In this document: positions 61,325 through 64,000 of the stretch, one piece after another
How positions within the stretch are numbered: the first letter of the stretch is position 1
Layout: every line of letters starts with the position of its first letter
Source: Tubulanus polymorphus
Taxonomy: Eukaryota > Nemertea > Palaeonemertea > Tubulaniformes > Tubulanidae
Direction: 5' to 3'
Assembly (NCBI RefSeq): GCF_964204645.1
Contig: NC_134032.1
Location: 4,492,916 to 4,556,915, forward strand
Length of the DNA: 64,000 nucleotides
Position numbers and translations under genes: made by a program
The notes under the pieces: model-generated
Seen by the model: only the letters and a program-made list of their open reading frames with translations
The model's database searches: none
What the model was told of the DNA's origin: nothing

Positions 61325-62061
61325 TCATGCAGGCCCGATATAGTGAGTGGACAGGGAGATCCTATGCAATTCTTTTAAGAGCTCATTTAGGATTTGAGCT
61401 TCTGCGAGCCATTGAATCGCATTGCCAGTATAGGGAAACTGCGTGGGAGCGTGATTACACTGCCTTTTGCATTCTATCATTAGATTGTCCTCGCAGATTT
61501 CTTGCTCTAAAATTACCCATGTGAGTTCTTTGAAGGGGTAGATACTTTGATACTGCCGAAGCCATTCCTCGTGGGGCTCGGCGTATCGTGGAATGATTAA
61601 GGATTTTTCGCTTTTGCTCTCTTCGCTGGCGTCCATGGGTTGGGGGATCCAGTCCTTCTCGCAGGCTTCTTTCATCCCGTTCAGGGCCTCAGAGAAAATC
61701 TTGCGACGGAATCTGCAACCATATCTTTGCCAGCTGATGTAATGATAATACATGCGCCTCATGCGCGCTGCAATGGATAGTAGTGTCAGGAGCTCTTTAT
61801 ACACCTTTGCTCTGCGGTCCCTTGGATATGACGGAGATTGCAGCTCCTGAAAGGTACTTTTGATCCGTTCCAATACCTTAAATCCATATTGGATTAGCAC
61901 ATATATGTTTTTTTAGTACTCTCGTCAGTTTGCGGCGCCGTTGTCGGCAGGGTACTGCAGAGGGTTTCTGTTTTCTGGACGATGGTCTGGATCACAGTTG
62001 TTAGGGTGACATCAGGCATTAAAGGATCTGACTCGGCCTCTCGAAAGTGAGCTTCCTCCAT
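61325..62061 (-). pseudogene. Paralogue of the 60227 gene with a frame change at a poly-A run
   Basis: From ATG 62061 the first frame gives about 55 codons resembling the start of the 60227 product (TTVIQTIVQKTETLC), then stops just after a run of seven A on the coding strand. The rest (61900-61325, 191 codons) is open in another frame and matches the paralogue to its end (EAQILNELLKELHRI). Homopolymer frame changes can be sequencing or assembly errors, real mutations or slippage sites. Confidence 0.6.
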
Positions 62062-62200
62062 CTGTATTCACGGCTGGCTTGCGCACCACTATTTTATATA
62101 TACAAGGAGCCCTGCCTAAAAGATCAATCTAAAGCAAAGGGCGCAGGGAGGGGCAATAGGCGCAAAAAAATAAACAAAAGAACGCAAGAGGGAGTGGCGC

Positions 62201-62734
62201 CTAGCATGGCTCAAGGGGGTCAGGCTCTGTTTGCATTTCGCGGGCCGCTGCGCTACAAGACTCTGGCAGGCATCCACAAATGGTTTTGTTGGCGCCCCTT
62301 CGCGTGATTTTATAATATTTAAAGCGCTCATGAAAGATCTTGGGCAAAATCCAGATAGCGGGGAAAATAGAAATGATGATGCACCATCCCTGCCAGGGCT
62401 GATTGACTATAGGGTGCGCAGAGGGGGGCAGTGTGTCGCTATAAGGGAGCGCTTGCAGCAAGGCATCAGCCACAGCATTGCTATAGATCGTCGACGCGTG
62501 CGCCTTTGAGACTTTAGTCATGAGCAGCACGTCATTCAGGAGCGGATGGAAGTCATTTGAATAAGGGTGGGTGTGGGCCTGCACATGCGCGATATCGCCA
62601 ATGCTGTCTTTTAAGGCTGCGAGGGCCTCTTGCGTTTCGGAGATGGCCATATCGGGAAAAGAAGTCTGAATGTAAAGGTGCTCTTTAGAAGTGCGGGCGG
62701 TGTCCATCACAAGAGTATAGCAGGCTCTCTCCAT
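62201..62734 (-). CDS. Hypothetical viral protein, full-length form of 48120 (177 aa)
   Basis: This is an intact protein. The N-terminal part lies in the right inverted repeat; the C-terminal 75 codons are unique. They include a hydrophobic IIISIFPAIWILPKIF segment and a Cys/Glu-rich end. No family was recognised. The truncated twin is at 48120-48473. Confidence 0.58.
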   Translation of the reverse strand: MERACYTLVMDTARTSKEHLYIQTSFPDMAISETQEALAALKDSIGDIAHVQAHTHPYSNDFHPLLNDVLLMTKVSKAHASTIYSNAVADALLQALPYSDTLPPSAHPIVNQPWQGWCIIISIFPAIWILPKIFHERFKYYKITRRGANKTICGCLPESCSAAAREMQTEPDPLEPC

Positions 62735-63788
62735 GATTGGGGCTAGTCCGGGCTCCTGCTATAATGCGAGGAAAATATAAAATAAGCGCTGGCAAGCGGC
62801 AGGCAGCGCAGATGTCTATGCTCTTTTTTTTTCGGGCGCCTAGGTTCAAGGCCCTCTCTAAAAAAAAAATCATGTGGCGAGAGGGCGCCTGCGAAATGCA
62901 AAGGATTGGAAAGAAGGCAGCGACTAACAGGTTAGAAATGTTTTCTCAGGGGCGCCTGCAGGGGCCATGGCATCTTCTTTTGGGGCGTTGGGGGAACTAG
63001 ATGCGACCCACTGCTCTAGGCGGAGATTGGTGGCAGTGTGGTCGTCCAGGGCCTGCTGATCTTTTTTCATGCGCGAAACGAGTTCTTCATACGCTGAGTC
63101 AGTCTGTGATGGGGCCAGACTCTCAGAGCTAGGATAGAAATTGCCTAGTGTAAATTTGCGGGGCATTTCGGGATGCTTTAAGACGCACACATTATCGTAT
63201 AAGCCGGGATAGCGCTCTTGTAGTTGAAGGCAGATGTTGGAAATGATAGTGGCCTGCCCGCGATTGTAAACTTGGCCGATCTCTGTCACCTCCAAGGGCA
63301 CTTCCAATTCTTCGATAACGGGCAGAACGCTATGAGAAAATTGGTCAGCAGCGATATAGTCCTCGAGCTCGGACACGTAGCCTCTCAGATCTTGGGTGGC
63401 TAGAGTCATGACTCTCTTGGGATGAGTGACCATGATATCTGTCAGCAGGACTATCTTTTGGGCGGTTTTATTCATTTGGGTGCGGACGGCCAGCGAGTGG
63501 CGGGCGAGCTCTCTATGGATGGACTCGCATTCATTTTTGCTATTGGTGTTGGTTAGGATGTTGTGTTTGATCTGAAGAATTAATCCTATGATATCTGCGC
63601 GGATGCGCTCGGGGGCGTCCATACCGGTCTCAAGAAAATTGGAGGGGCTAAGCATCGGGCGTTTGTGAAATAATCTACATGGCAAAGAAACTAAAAAAAA
63701 ATATTAATAAAATGGCGCGCTAGCCTGCTTAATGTGTGTGGACCCAGACCTTGATGATAGTGAGCCAGACCCGGGCCGTATTTACGAG
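62428..63788. repeat. Inverted repeat, right arm (about 1.36 kb)
   Basis: Reverse complement of 47067-48426. The inner end (62428) continues into the intact 62201 gene; the outer end (63788) breaks the 19-codon start of the 46170-type gene and runs into a different gene. Confidence 0.92.
62924..63655 (-). CDS. Hypothetical viral protein, right repeat copy (243 aa)
   Basis: This is the inverted duplicate of 47200-47931, one residue different. Both copies are intact, so either may be expressed. Confidence 0.6.
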   Translation of the reverse strand: MLSPSNFLETGMDAPERIRADIIGLILQIKHNILTNTNSKNECESIHRELARHSLAVRTQMNKTAQKIVLLTDIMVTHPKRVMTLATQDLRGYVSELEDYIAADQFSHSVLPVIEELEVPLEVTEIGQVYNRGQATIISNICLQLQERYPGLYDNVCVLKHPEMPRKFTLGNFYPSSESLAPSQTDSAYEELVSRMKKDQQALDDHTATNLRLEQWVASSSPNAPKEDAMAPAGAPEKTFLTC

Positions 63789-64000
63789 GTCTTTGCATTC
63801 CTGCTTATGTTCTTTGTCCGAGAGCGCATCTGAAAGCTCAGGGGCAGGGGGCTCGCTCAACTTCACATAGGCAGTGCCTATCTTCAAAATCTCTGATAAA
63901 AAGCCTTGGTACTCTGGGGGCGTCTCCTCATAAATACCTCGGCAGATGTCTATTAAATCTGGGGGCAGCGGCGAAGACTTGACCACTGCCTTTAGCAATG
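63729..64000 (-). CDS. Partial hypothetical gene ending inside the inverted repeat
   Basis: The frame is open from the right edge of the window, so the start lies outside. About 70 codons (PPDLIDICRGIYEE, GFLSEILKIGTAYVKL) precede the repeat edge at 63788. The final 19 or so codons are supplied by antisense sequence of the inverted repeat, so the original C-terminus was probably replaced when the repeat arose. No family was recognised. Confidence 0.5.
   Translation of the reverse strand, partial: LLKAVVKSSPLPPDLIDICRGIYEETPPEYQGFLSEILKIGTAYVKLSEPPAPELSDALSDKEHKQECKDLVNTARVWLTIIKVWVHTH

Noticed and set aside
1-64000. CRISPR arrays or bacterial operons
   Set aside because: No regularly spaced repeats with unique spacers, no ribosome-binding-site pattern; all recognised genes are viral or eukaryotic mobile-element types.

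Overview
The window is eukaryotic DNA, most likely from an invertebrate animal, in which two very different kinds of sequence are joined. The species cannot be named from the sequence. Positions 1 to about 30.5 kb are strongly A+T-rich and consist of decaying mobile DNA: Polinton/Maverick elements, a PIF/Harbinger transposase remnant, a probable solo LTR and an array of about 0.5 kb repeats. From about 30.5-30.9 kb to the right edge the DNA is much richer in G+C, almost fully coding and intron-free. It carries nucleocytoplasmic large DNA virus genes: the second-largest RNA polymerase subunit, an A32-type packaging ATPase and a thymidine kinase. The simplest readings are a large viral insertion (an endogenous giant-virus-like element) or an assembly chimera; long reads across the junction would decide.

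Polinton copy A (1 to about 15.4 kb) is nearly complete. On the plus strand it has protein-primed DNA polymerase B (running in from the left edge), a small conserved protein, a probable penton (minor capsid) protein, several small membrane proteins, two larger putative structural proteins, a double-jelly-roll major capsid protein and a zinc-finger protein with 8-residue repeats. On the minus strand, converging on these, lie the FtsK/HerA-type packaging ATPase, a chromodomain integrase, two membrane proteins and an HNH endonuclease. No adenovirus-type protease was recognised. Many plus-strand genes share a T-run followed by (C)TAAATAA directly at the ATG, like late promoters of large DNA viruses. 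Several genes carry isolated TAA codons or frameshifts, so this copy is recently dead.

From 15.4 to 26.1 kb there are rearranged Polinton pieces. They comprise an integrase fragment ending at a perfect hairpin, copy B on the minus strand (capsid and structural genes), and copy C on the plus strand, where a structural gene is fused to a second polymerase. That polymerase is split by a 566-bp TG...CA insertion with a 5-bp target duplication, and it ends at its catalytic motif in a stretch resembling an intein start. From 26.1 to 30.9 kb there is a Harbinger transposase tail, repeat units A and B, and the junction.

The virus-like part has a core block (31-39 kb: RNA polymerase, ATPase, TK, a Cys-containing 396-residue protein), a block of short unknown genes and predicted membrane proteins (36.9-47.1 kb), and a variable block (47-64 kb). 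The variable block contains a 1.36-kb inverted repeat pair, a 2.6-kb tandem duplication with 34-bp minisatellites, a multigene family of about eight members marked by a shared Trp segment, and a duplicated gene pair. Almost every gene there is followed, on its own coding strand, by a run of 7 or more T. This matches the T-rich termination signals of asfarviruses and poxviruses and suggests a relative of that branch (Pokkesviricetes). Four genes have frame breaks, so the region is either beginning to decay or carries assembly indels.
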